Below, piece by piece: positions 7,246-13,282 of a stretch of DNA of 13,282 nucleotides (the stretch's first letter is position 1; each line of letters begins with the position of its first letter). The DNA is taken from the NCBI GenBank assembly GCA_002345425.1, contig DDWA01000052.1:1-13282 (forward strand), in the 5' to 3' direction. The translations under genes were made by a program, and so were the position numbers. The stretch is from Caryophanales bacterium UBA2298. Lineage in GTDB: Bacteria > Bacillota_I > Bacilli_A > Izemoplasmatales > Hujiaoplasmataceae. The notes below the pieces were generated by a model, which was given only the letters and a program-made list of their open reading frames with translations, made no database searches and was not told the DNA's origin.

Positions 7246-7674
7246 ATGAGTAATTTAGATAATTTATATCGTGAAATAATAATGGAACATTATAAGAATC
7301 CTCGTAATAAAGGATTATTGGCAGATGATAGATATAAAACAATAAGAATTAAGAACCCATCTTGTGGTGATGATATAACTATTCAAACATTAGTTGAAGA
7401 AGGAATTGTAAAAGATGTACGTCAAATCGCAACAGGTTGTTCGATTTCGGTAGCCTCAGCTTCAGTTTTAAGTGAAATCATGATTGGCAAGCCGTTAAAA
7501 GAAGCCCTTGACTTGGCAGAGAATTTTTTAAATATGGTTTCTAATAAAGCTTTTGATGAATCATTGGATTTAGAAGAAGCTGAAGTTTTTAACGGTGTTA
7601 AACAATTTCCAGCAAGAATTAAATGCGCTTCAATTGCATGGGTAGCTTTTAAAGATACCCTGAAGAAGGAGTGA
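7246..7674 (+). CDS. sufU: SufU, zinc-dependent sulfurtransferase partner of SufS
   Basis: Small IscU-fold protein (142 residues) that accepts persulfide sulfur from SufS. Cys40 and Asp42 (NPSCGDD), Cys65 (TGCSIS) and Cys127 (KCASIAW) match the Bacillus zinc ligands C41, D43, C66 and C128 one residue earlier, and the SufU-type insertion between the last two cysteines is present. This separates it from a true IscU scaffold. AAAGGAGG (7232-7239) overlaps the sufS stop and is the strongest ribosome binding site in the operon. The stop is TGA, confirming that UGA is not tryptophan here. Confidence 0.97.
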   Translation: MSNLDNLYREIIMEHYKNPRNKGLLADDRYKTIRIKNPSCGDDITIQTLVEEGIVKDVRQIATGCSISVASASVLSEIMIGKPLKEALDLAENFLNMVSNKAFDESLDLEEAEVFNGVKQFPARIKCASIAWVAFKDTLKKE

Positions 7675-7681
7675 TTTTGTT

Positions 7682-9085
7682 ATGGCGAAAAAAGAAGAAA
7701 TGAATTTTAATTCTGAATATAAATATGGTTTTAAAACTGATAGTAAATCAGTTAAAGAAACCAAAAGAGGTTTATCAGAAGCAGTCGTAAGAGAAATATC
7801 AGAGATAAAACAAGAACCAGAATGGATGCTTAAAACAAGGCTTGATGCTTTAAAGACTTTCTATGAAATGGAAAATCCTAGTTGGGGACCAGATCTTTCT
7901 GATATTGATTTTAATGATATAATTTATTATATTAAACCATCAGATCGAGTCGAAAGAGACTGGGAAAATGTTCCCCAAGAAATAAAAGATACTTTTGCTA
8001 AATTAGGAATTCCTGAGGCTGAACAAAAATATTTATCTGGAGTGACAACACAATTTGAATCAGAAGCGGTTTATCACAGTACAATTCAAGAGCTGAACGA
8101 TCAAGGTGTGATTTTCTTAGATACTGATTCAGCTTTAAAAGAACATCCAGACATTTTTAAGAAATTCTTTACTAAAGCAGTTAGTTATAAAGATAATAAA
8201 TATGCCGCACTTAACACTGCAGTTTGGTCCGGAGGTTCTTTCATCTATGTTCCTAAGGGAGTAAAGATTGATAAACCTTTACAATCATATTTCAGAATCA
8301 ATTCGGAAAGAATGGGCCAGTTTGAAAGAACATTGATTATCGTTGATGATGAAGCTACCTTAAATTATGTCGAAGGATGTACGGCACCGATTTATTCTAA
8401 TAATTCCCTTCACGCTGCCGTTGTTGAAATATATGTCAGTGAAAAGGCTAAATGCAGGTATTCTACTATTCAAAACTGGTCTACTAATATTATCAATTTA
8501 GTAACAAAAAGAGCAGTTATTGAAAGCCATGGCCATATGGAATGGATTGACGGCAATATCGGCTCTGGACTAAATATGAAATATCCTAGTTGTATTCTAA
8601 AAGGTGATTACGCCAAAGGCACAACCATAACTATCGCTTTCGCCGGTAAAAATCAATACCAAGATACCGGCGCAAAAATGATTCATATTGGTAAATATAC
8701 AACTTCAAAAATCGTTTCTAAATCAATTGCGACCAAAGGCGGAAAAGTAAATTATCGAGGCATTGTTTCCCAAGGTAAAAATGCTTTTGGAGCTAAGTCA
8801 AAAATTGAATGCGATACAATTTTAGTTGATCGTGAGTCTGCTTCAGACACAATTCCAACTAATATCGTTAAAAATTTTAGAGGTCAAATTGAACATGAAG
8901 CGACTGTTTCAAAGGTTAGCGATGATGAGTTGTTTTATTTAATGAGTCGCGGTCTAACAGAAGATGAAGCTAAAGAAATGATTATCATGGGATTCATCGA
9001 ACCATTCGCAAGAGAATTGCCTATGGAATATGCAGTTGAACTTAATCAACTGATAAAACTCGAGATGGCTGGATCAATTGGCTAA
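7682..9085 (+). CDS. sufB: SufB, Fe-S scaffold subunit
   Basis: Main scaffold subunit on which clusters are built with SufC and SufD (467 residues; Bacillus SufB is about 465). Typical blocks are visible in order: the N-terminal EPEWMLKTRLDAL region, AALNTAVWSGGSFIYVPKGVK, NYVEGCTAP, YSTIQNWS, the beta-helix core, IECDTILVD with Cys377, IEHEATVSK (EHE at 404-406), ELFYLMSRGLTEDEA and the end MGFIEPFARELPMEYAVELN. It is full length, unlike its partner SufD. AAGGAG (7666-7671) overlaps the end of sufU, and ATG follows ten bases later. It is the last gene of the operon and is closed by a strong terminator. No sufA-type carrier follows. Confidence 0.98.
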   Translation: MAKKEEMNFNSEYKYGFKTDSKSVKETKRGLSEAVVREISEIKQEPEWMLKTRLDALKTFYEMENPSWGPDLSDIDFNDIIYYIKPSDRVERDWENVPQEIKDTFAKLGIPEAEQKYLSGVTTQFESEAVYHSTIQELNDQGVIFLDTDSALKEHPDIFKKFFTKAVSYKDNKYAALNTAVWSGGSFIYVPKGVKIDKPLQSYFRINSERMGQFERTLIIVDDEATLNYVEGCTAPIYSNNSLHAAVVEIYVSEKAKCRYSTIQNWSTNIINLVTKRAVIESHGHMEWIDGNIGSGLNMKYPSCILKGDYAKGTTITIAFAGKNQYQDTGAKMIHIGKYTTSKIVSKSIATKGGKVNYRGIVSQGKNAFGAKSKIECDTILVDRESASDTIPTNIVKNFRGQIEHEATVSKVSDDELFYLMSRGLTEDEAKEMIIMGFIEPFARELPMEYAVELNQLIKLEMAGSIG

Positions 9086-9090
9086 ACTTT

Positions 9091-9116
9091 AAACTCCCAT
9101 AATTGGGAGTTTTTTT
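9091..9116 (+). terminator. Rho-independent terminator of the suf operon
   Basis: 9-bp perfect stem AAACTCCCA (9091-9099) with TGGGAGTTT (9104-9112), 4-base loop and a long T run to 9116. Confidence 0.93.
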
Positions 9117-9127
9117 CTTGAATTGTA

Positions 9128-9156
9128 TTTTATTTATTAAATATTTGTGATAAAAT
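9128..9156 (+). promoter_or_regulatory. Extended -10 promoter of the darA-like gene
   Basis: TG-A-TAAAAT (TG 9148-9149, hexamer 9151-9156) is a good extended -10. The -35 at 17 bases, TTTTAT (9128-9133), is weak. Transcription would start near 9163, immediately at the ribosome binding site, which excludes the in-frame ATG at 9155 as a start. Confidence 0.6.
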
Positions 9157-9178
9157 GTATCAAAGGTGGTGTTATGGA

Positions 9179-9502
9179 ATGAAACTGATAATGGCCATTG
9201 TCTCTAACGAAGACGCAAGTAAAGTAATTAAAAAGCTAATCAAATCAAACTTTTTTGTTACAAAGTTAGCTACTACTGGTGGCTTTTTGATGAGCGGAAA
9301 CACAACAGTTATCGTCGGTGTTCAAGATGATTTATTGGATAAATGTATTAGTGTAATCTCCGAAACATCAAAAAGCAGAACTAAATTAGTTCCAAACGCA
9401 ATTTCAAGTGAATTTGGCATCTTTTCATCAATGCCAGTAGAAGTCCAGATAGGGGGCGCTACAATTTTTGTGATGGATGTTGAGCAGTTCATAAAAGCAT
9501 AA
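9179..9502 (+). CDS. darA: DarA/PstA-type PII-like c-di-AMP receptor
   Basis: Small cytosolic PII-like protein of 107 residues (DUF970/YaaQ family) that binds cyclic di-AMP as a trimer. The N-terminus MKLIMAIV and the block FFVTKLATTGGFLMSGNTTVIVGV (about 25-48) match Bacillus DarA almost directly, including Thr28, Phe36, Leu37 and Asn41 at the ligand pocket; the end VEVQIGGATIFVMDVEQF is also characteristic. Its downstream partner in any organism is not established. ATG 9179 is preferred over the in-frame ATG 9155, because the earlier codon falls inside the -10 box and AAGGTGGT (9163-9170) is correctly placed for 9179. The gene is monocistronic between two terminators and is not next to tmk/holB, as it often is in Firmicutes. 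Confidence 0.93.
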   Translation: MKLIMAIVSNEDASKVIKKLIKSNFFVTKLATTGGFLMSGNTTVIVGVQDDLLDKCISVISETSKSRTKLVPNAISSEFGIFSSMPVEVQIGGATIFVMDVEQFIKA

Positions 9503-9505
9503 AAC

Positions 9506-9532
9506 AAAAGAACTGAACCCTCAGTTCTTTTT
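9506..9532 (+). terminator. Rho-independent terminator after the darA-like gene
   Basis: 11-bp stem AAAAGAACTGA (9506-9516) with TCAGTTCTTTT (9521-9531), 4-base loop ACCC, T run to 9532. The A run on the left arm is a weaker match for a reverse terminator. Confidence 0.9.
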
Positions 9533-9556
9533 GATTTTTAAAAAAGGAAGAATTAT

Positions 9557-10114
9557 ATGGAAAGAAGAATTTTATATTTATATATAAATGACAGCGATTA
9601 TGAAGATATAATCACCTTTTTAAAAATGTATGATAAAGTCTTCTTCAAAAATATTGAAAATAATGTTTTAATAGCTCAAGTTGATATTGATTTTACAATG
9701 AGTGATTTCTATAAATTAAGAGAATTTATTTTAGAAGATTTATTAATCGATTTTGTCGGTCTTTATGTTCCTCAAGGATTTTCGATGGATTTGAATGATT
9801 TAAAATTAGGGTTCGATAAAATTAATTCCGGAACTTATGATATTTCAAATTTCATCACTGAAGTTTGTTTAGAAAAAGAGAAAGTTTTACAGAAAAAACT
9901 GAAAAGTTATTATTATAATTTAGTAGGTATTGATAACATCAATACAGTTATTAGTTTCATCGAGAATAATTTCAATGCTTCGTTGACTTCAAAAAAACTT
10001 TTCTTGCACCGTAATACCTTGAATTATCGCTTAGAGAATTTTACTTTAAAGACAGAAATGGACATCAAAAAGTTTCAAACAGGACTTGCAATTTATTTAT
10101 TATTTAAGAGATAA
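9557..10114 (+). CDS. Small PucR/CdaR-type helix-turn-helix protein
   Basis: Putative DNA-binding regulator of 185 residues. The last 55 residues (about 129-183) fit the PucR/CdaR C-terminal helix-turn-helix (HTH_30): an opening helix VISFIENNFNASLTSKKLF, then LHRNTLNYRLENF, then the closing helix KFQTGLAIYLLFK. The HRNTL-YRL motif is the family's hallmark. The N-terminal 125 residues are acidic and match nothing I recognise with confidence; they could be a shrunken form of the GGDEF-like middle domain of PucR proteins, which are usually 350-550 residues long. AAGGAAG (9544-9550) precedes ATG. I saw no clear promoter in the gap after darA, which is mostly terminator. It sits directly upstream of a sugar-transport ATPase gene that it may control; that link is inference. 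Confidence 0.8.
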   Translation: MERRILYLYINDSDYEDIITFLKMYDKVFFKNIENNVLIAQVDIDFTMSDFYKLREFILEDLLIDFVGLYVPQGFSMDLNDLKLGFDKINSGTYDISNFITEVCLEKEKVLQKKLKSYYYNLVGIDNINTVISFIENNFNASLTSKKLFLHRNTLNYRLENFTLKTEMDIKKFQTGLAIYLLFKR

Positions 10115-10150
10115 TTGTGCATTTTGCATATATCATTATCTCTTTTTTTT
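10106..10150 (+). terminator. Rho-independent terminator overlapping the end of the PucR-type gene
   Basis: 10-bp perfect stem AAGAGATAAT (10106-10115) with ATTATCTCTT (10135-10144), followed by eight T in a row to 10150. The left arm contains the last two codons and the stop. The 19-base loop could hold a small inner hairpin, TGCA (10118-10121) with TGCA (10125-10128). Confidence 0.82.
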
Positions 10151-10153
10151 TAT

Positions 10154-10159
10154 TATAAT
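10154..10159 (+). promoter_or_regulatory. Possible -10 box of the ATPase gene
   Basis: Perfect TATAAT, 40 bases before the start and just past the upstream terminator, where a promoter is needed. The hexamer 17 bases upstream (TATCAT, 10131-10136) is a poor -35 and lies inside the terminator hairpin, so the call is weak. Confidence 0.4.
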
Positions 10160-10193
10160 AAGCAATAGATAATTTTAAATTTGGAGGATAGAT

Positions 10194-11297
10194 ATGTCTA
10201 CACTAAGTTTTCAAGGAATTAATAAAATTTATGATAATGGCGTTCAAGCAGTATTTGACTTTGACCTAAAAGTTAAAGACAAAGAGTTTATTGTATTCGT
10301 AGGACCGTCTGGTTGTGGTAAATCTACAACTTTAAGAATGGTTGCCGGATTAGAAGAAATTTCTTCTGGTGAACTTTATATTGATGATCGTTTAGTTAAC
10401 GATATCGCACCAAAAGACCGCGATATCGCAATGGTTTTCCAATCATATGCACTTTACCCACATATGTCAGTTTATGATAATATGGCTTTCGGTTTGAAAC
10501 TAAGAAAAACACCTAAGGTTGAAATTGTAAAGAAGGTTAATAGAGCTGCAGAAATTCTTGGTTTAACCAGTTATTTAGAACGGAAACCAAAAGCACTATC
10601 TGGGGGGCAAAGACAAAGAGTTGCCTTAGGTAGAGCAATTGTCCGTGATGCAAAAGTATTCTTGATGGATGAACCTTTATCAAATCTAGATGCTAAATTA
10701 AGAGTAGCGATGAGAGCGGAATTAATTAAGTTGCATAAAAGGCTAGAAACAACAACAATTTATGTTACCCATGACCAAATCGAAGCGATGACCATGGCTA
10801 CTAGAATTGTTGTTATGAAAGATGGCCGTATTCAACAAATTGGTGCTCCAAAAGAAATCTATGACAACCCGAACAATATGTTTGTTGGAGGGTTCATCGG
10901 TACACCAGCTATGAACTTCTTGCCTGGTAAAGTTGATGAAAAGGGAATATTCTCTTGTGAAGGTTTCAAAGTTAAAGTTGATGATAAACACTTGAAACTT
11001 TTAAAAGAACAAAATTATCTTGGCAAAGAAATAGTTCTTGGCTTCAGACCTGAAGATGTTCATGATCAACACGAAATGTTAGAAAAATACGCTGATGCTA
11101 AAGTTAAACTAACAGTTGACGTATCAGAATTATTGGGTGCAGAAACTAATATCCATATTTCTATCGGTAACAATAATATAATTGCAAAAGTAAGTGCTAG
11201 ATCAGACTTGACTATTGGTTCTAAAGTAGAACTAGCAATCAATATGGAAAAATCTCATTTCTTTGATCCAGAAACTGAATTAAGAATAGTAAAATAA
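10194..11297 (+). CDS. Sugar ABC transporter ATPase, MsmX/UgpC type
   Basis: Cytosolic ATPase subunit of CUT1-type carbohydrate importers (367 residues, normal length). Walker A GPSGCGKST (37-45), Q-loop VFQSYALYPHM, signature LSGGQ (135-139), Walker B VFLMDEP with Asp159 and Glu160, D-loop SNLDAKLR and His193 (THDQIEAMT) are complete. The C-terminal part (about 240-367) is the MalK-type regulatory OB/TOBE region, with GFRPEDV as a landmark. No permease or sugar-binding protein lies nearby; in Bacillus, MsmX is such a stand-alone ATPase shared by several importers, which is the likely situation here. MsmX, UgpC and MalK cannot be told apart from sequence alone. GGAGG (10183-10187) precedes ATG. 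Confidence 0.94.
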   Translation: MSTLSFQGINKIYDNGVQAVFDFDLKVKDKEFIVFVGPSGCGKSTTLRMVAGLEEISSGELYIDDRLVNDIAPKDRDIAMVFQSYALYPHMSVYDNMAFGLKLRKTPKVEIVKKVNRAAEILGLTSYLERKPKALSGGQRQRVALGRAIVRDAKVFLMDEPLSNLDAKLRVAMRAELIKLHKRLETTTIYVTHDQIEAMTMATRIVVMKDGRIQQIGAPKEIYDNPNNMFVGGFIGTPAMNFLPGKVDEKGIFSCEGFKVKVDDKHLKLLKEQNYLGKEIVLGFRPEDVHDQHEMLEKYADAKVKLTVDVSELLGAETNIHISIGNNNIIAKVSARSDLTIGSKVELAINMEKSHFFDPETELRIVK

Positions 11298-11324
11298 TTG
11301 ATAAAACAAATAAGATATTAAGAT

Positions 11325-11353
11325 AAATACCACTAAAATTTAGTGGTATTTTT
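11325..11353 (+). terminator. Rho-independent terminator after the ATPase gene
   Basis: 11-bp stem AAATACCACTA (11325-11335) with TAGTGGTATTT (11341-11351), extendable by one or two A-T pairs into the 5-base loop, then Ts to 11353. Confidence 0.9.
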
Positions 11354-11376
11354 CAACACCAAAATCATCATATTTA

Positions 11377-11385
11377 TGATATAGT
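11377..11385 (+). promoter_or_regulatory. Extended -10 promoter of the comK-like gene
   Basis: TG-A-TATAGT (11377-11385). No recognisable -35 lies 16-18 bases upstream. Transcription would start near 11392, so the leader is only about 11 bases and leaves room for just a weak ribosome binding site (GGGTGTG, 11392-11398). Confidence 0.5.
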
Positions 11386-11402
11386 GAGATTGGGTGTGAC
11401 AA

Positions 11403-11822
11403 ATGCTAGACTATATCATAAAAAAAGAAGACAACAAGCTTTATATTGCTCAAGATAATTTTTATCTGATAAAGGATGAAACGATAAGTAAGTTTCTAAA
11501 CAAAATTCTATTAAATAGATTGAACAATCTTTCTGCACTAGAAAAAACATCAAAGAAATTGTTTGGTTTTAAAAGTAAAATACCATTATTTATCGACCAA
11601 GATACCTTGTTATTATCAATAATCAGTCATAGAATGGAAAAAAGTTTGTATATTAACTATTTTTCGATTGCAAAATATGAAAAGACCTCAGAGGGAATTA
11701 TCATCCATTTTCATTCTCATCACTGTTATAGATGCAGTTCTTCCTATGCGTTTATTTCACAGATAAAAAAGGCGCAGAAAATGATTGAAATCATGAGAAA
11801 TTTAAGTTTTCATTTAAAATGA
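11403..11822 (+). CDS. ComK-like protein, putative competence regulator
   Basis: Basic protein of 139 residues that aligns by eye with the core of ComK, the transcription activator of natural transformation genes in Bacillus. The match starts at KTSKKLFGFKSKIPLFIDQDTLLLSI, which parallels ComK's Ser/Arg-rich segment, HKPPIMVDPSNQIFLFPT, and continues through INYFSIAKYEKTSEGIIIHF (compare WISHVHVKEF...VTFSNG) to SSSYAFISQIKKAQKM (compare SYNSFENQVYRTAWL). The usual N-terminal extension and C-terminal tail are short, as the Bacillus protein has 192 residues. The HSHHCYRC cluster near residues 102-109 is not a ComK feature that I know. The ribosome binding site is weak (GGGTGTG), suggesting low expression. 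TGA stop; no terminator before pgk. The fold assignment is good; the role in competence is inferred from family only. Confidence 0.68.
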   Translation: MLDYIIKKEDNKLYIAQDNFYLIKDETISKFLNKILLNRLNNLSALEKTSKKLFGFKSKIPLFIDQDTLLLSIISHRMEKSLYINYFSIAKYEKTSEGIIIHFHSHHCYRCSSSYAFISQIKKAQKMIEIMRNLSFHLK

Positions 11823-11837
11823 TTATTTAATTAAGTA

Positions 11838-11866
11838 TAGAAAAGTTGGTTAATTTTTAGTATAAT
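11838..11866 (+). promoter_or_regulatory. Probable promoter of pgk
   Basis: TAGAAA (11838-11843, four of six consensus positions), 17-base spacer, perfect TATAAT (11861-11866). The start site would be near 11873, with a leader of about 32 bases containing AGGAGGAG (11893-11900). Confidence 0.68.
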
Positions 11867-11904
11867 AGTTACCGTAAGAAAAGTTTTAAATTAGGAGGAG
11901 TTTT

Positions 11905-13131
11905 ATGAAAAAGAAAACACTTGAAGATTTAGCGGTTACTGGGAAAAAAGTCTTAGTTAGAGTAGACTTCAATGTTCCGGTATCTGACGGAAAAATTACC
12001 GATGATAACCGGATAGTACAAGCATTACCAACAATCCAATATCTAATTGATGAAGATGCAAAGATTATTCTTTTCTCTCATCTAGGCAGAGTTAAGACAG
12101 AAGAAGATTTAAAGAAGAATTCACTTAAAGTCGTAGCGGATAGATTACAAGAGTTAATTAATAGACCGGTTAATTTCATTCCTCAAACAAGAGGAAAAGC
12201 TTTAGAAGCAGCGATTAATGCTATGAAAAATGGCGAAATCGTCATGGTAGAAAATACTAGATTTGAAGATTTAGATGGAAAGAAAGAATCAAAGAACGAT
12301 CCTGAATTAGGTGCTTATTGGGCAAGCTTAGGTGATGTTTTTGTCAATGATGCTTTCGGTACAGCCCATAGAGCCCATGCATCCAATGTTGGGATTGCGA
12401 GCCTTAAAGAAGCCGCTGCTGGCTTTTTAATGGAAAAGGAACTACATTATATCGGTGAAACCGTTGAAAACCCTGAAAGACCTTTTGTGGCTATTTTGGG
12501 AGGGGCTAAAGTCAGCGACAAGATTGGTGTTATTGAAAATTTACTTAAACAAGCAGATAAGGTTCTAATTGGTGGTGGTATGGCTTATACCTTCATGAAA
12601 TCATTAGGATATAACATAGGAACTTCAATCGTAGAAGAAGATAAGTTAGAATTAGCTAAATCTTTATTAGCTAAAGCGAATGGTAAATTAATCTTACCAG
12701 TTGATTTAGTGGTCACAAAAGAATTTAGTGCGGACGCTGCTTATAGAACGACGACTTATAAAGATATTCAAGATAATGAAATGGGTCTTGATATTGGACC
12801 TAAAACGATAAAATTATTTAAAAAAGAGCTTAAAGGTGCCAAGACTGTAATTTGGAATGGACCTGTAGGAGTCTTCGAATTTGAGGCGTTTGCTAAAGGA
12901 ACAAAAGCGATTTGTGAAATTTTAGCCAACCTTAAAAATGCTAGAACGATTATTGGTGGCGGTGATTCTGCGGCTGCAGCTATTCAATTAGGATACGCTG
13001 ACAATTTCACTCATATTTCAACGGGTGGAGGGGCTTCTTTAGAATTTTTAGAAGGCAAAGAACTACCTGGTGTAACTTCACTTGACGACGCTTTAGAATG
13101 TGATTGTGGTGATGACTGTGATTGTCACTAA
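11905..13131 (+). CDS. pgk: Phosphoglycerate kinase with Cys-rich C-terminal tail
   Basis: Glycolytic enzyme that transfers the acyl phosphate of 1,3-bisphosphoglycerate to ADP, giving ATP and 3-phosphoglycerate. Family blocks are all present: VRVDFNVP (19-26), FSHLGR, ENTRFEDLDGKKE, FVNDAFGTAHRAHAS, ILGGAKVSDKIGVIENLL, LIGGGMAYTFMKSLG, DIGPKTI, TVIWNGPVGVFE, IIGGGDSAAA and THISTGGGASLEFLEGKELPGV, after which PGK normally ends within a few residues. Here an extra tail runs to residue 408 and finishes ECDCGDDCDCH, with Cys at 399, 401, 405 and 407 and a final His408. This resembles a soft-metal ligand cluster and has no known role in PGK. The strong AGGAGGAG ribosome binding site and the perfect -10 fit high expression. 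tpiA follows after 22 bases, probably in the same transcript. Confidence 0.98.
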   Translation: MKKKTLEDLAVTGKKVLVRVDFNVPVSDGKITDDNRIVQALPTIQYLIDEDAKIILFSHLGRVKTEEDLKKNSLKVVADRLQELINRPVNFIPQTRGKALEAAINAMKNGEIVMVENTRFEDLDGKKESKNDPELGAYWASLGDVFVNDAFGTAHRAHASNVGIASLKEAAAGFLMEKELHYIGETVENPERPFVAILGGAKVSDKIGVIENLLKQADKVLIGGGMAYTFMKSLGYNIGTSIVEEDKLELAKSLLAKANGKLILPVDLVVTKEFSADAAYRTTTYKDIQDNEMGLDIGPKTIKLFKKELKGAKTVIWNGPVGVFEFEAFAKGTKAICEILANLKNARTIIGGGDSAAAAIQLGYADNFTHISTGGGASLEFLEGKELPGVTSLDDALECDCGDDCDCH

Positions 13132-13153
13132 ACCGAAAAGAAAGTTTGATAAT

Positions 13154-13282
13154 ATGAGAAAACCTATTATTGCTGGCAACTGGAAAATGTTTAAAACTAG
13201 GGATGAAGCATTATTTTTCATTCTCCAAGTTTCAGAACAGATGCCAAATATCAAAGATGTAGAAACTGTTGTTTTTGCTCAA
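13154..13282 (+). CDS. tpiA: Triosephosphate isomerase, N-terminal part (runs off the window)
   Basis: First 43 residues of the enzyme that interconverts dihydroxyacetone phosphate and glyceraldehyde 3-phosphate. The opening MRKPIIAGNWKMFKT is diagnostic, with Asn9 and the catalytic Lys11 visible, and the reading continues to VVFAQ at the window edge, where a PF (or similar) follows in the family. The ribosome binding site is weak (AAAGAAAG, 13139-13146) next to the strong one of pgk. No promoter or terminator lies in the 22-base gap, so it should be co-transcribed with pgk. Confidence 0.95.
   Translation, partial: MRKPIIAGNWKMFKTRDEALFFILQVSEQMPNIKDVETVVFAQ

Noticed and set aside
9155..9178. 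Upstream in-frame ATG as start of the darA-like protein
   Set aside because: It falls within the -10 box, and the added residues YQRWCYG have no counterpart in the family; the family begins MKLI at 9179.
9322..9507. Minus-strand reading frame inside the darA-like gene
   Set aside because: Antisense to the conserved end of a clear family member.
10743..10991. Minus-strand reading frame inside the ATPase gene
   Set aside because: Antisense shadow with no ribosome binding site.
1..13282. UGA read as tryptophan (Mycoplasma code)
   Set aside because: Tryptophan is UGG in all conserved positions checked (for example in TIM GNWKM and SufU ASIAW), and UGA ends sufD, sufU and the comK-like gene at the expected lengths.
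1..13282. CRISPR arrays, insertion sequences, tRNA or rRNA genes, known riboswitches
   Set aside because: None seen: no regularly spaced repeats, no transposase motifs, no cloverleaf candidates, and all gaps are about 130 bases or less and largely filled by terminators and promoters.

Overview
The window is a stretch of AT-rich chromosome (roughly one third G+C by eye, not counted). All genes are on the + strand. UGA is used as an ordinary stop (sufD, sufU and the comK-like gene all end in TGA) and tryptophan is coded by UGG, so this is not a Mycoplasma/Spiroplasma-type code. The mix of genes points to a low-GC Firmicute or a basal Mollicute relative (Izemoplasma/Acholeplasma/Haloplasma/Erysipelotrichia-like): a Bacillus-order sufCDSUB operon, a DarA/PstA c-di-AMP receptor, a ComK-like protein, an MsmX/UgpC-type ATPase, strong AGGAGG ribosome binding sites and compact U-tailed terminators. 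The taxon is an inference from gene content, not a database match.

Layout. (1) 14-2614: a very large surface lipoprotein that reads as an internally duplicated, diverged PrsA/SurA-like foldase, closed by a hairpin terminator. (2) 2666-4195: a cation diffusion facilitator with the N-D/D-D metal site typical of Mn2+ exporters, then an MgtC/SapB-type membrane protein with its own promoter and a terminator. (3) 4325-9085: the iron-sulfur assembly operon sufC-sufD-sufS-sufU-sufB, with tight spacing and one overlap. It is preceded by a striking 15-bp inverted repeat just upstream of the sufC ribosome binding site and ends in a strong terminator. (4) 9179-9502: a monocistronic darA-like c-di-AMP receptor with its own extended -10 promoter and terminator. 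(5) 9557-11297: a small PucR-type helix-turn-helix protein, terminator, then a sugar-ABC ATPase of the MsmX/UgpC type with no permease genes beside it, and a terminator. (6) 11403-11822: a small protein that aligns by eye with the core of the competence regulator ComK. (7) 11905-13282: phosphoglycerate kinase with an unusual Cys/Asp-rich C-terminal tail, followed by the start of triosephosphate isomerase, which runs off the window.

How it works together. Most units are short transcripts separated by terminators; only suf and pgk-tpiA are clear operons. The suf genes form a complete SufBCD scaffold fed by the SufS-SufU desulfurase pair. The Mn exporter and MgtC-like protein suggest divalent cation handling. 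DarA, the PucR-type protein and the ComK-like protein are signalling or regulatory genes. The ATPase and the glycolytic pair belong to sugar uptake and use. No CRISPR array, insertion sequence, tRNA, rRNA or phage gene was seen, and no intergenic gap exceeds about 130 bases. This is mainly a housekeeping region. The points most worth a second look are the PGK tail, the palindrome before sufC, the ComK-like protein and the duplicated foldase lipoprotein.
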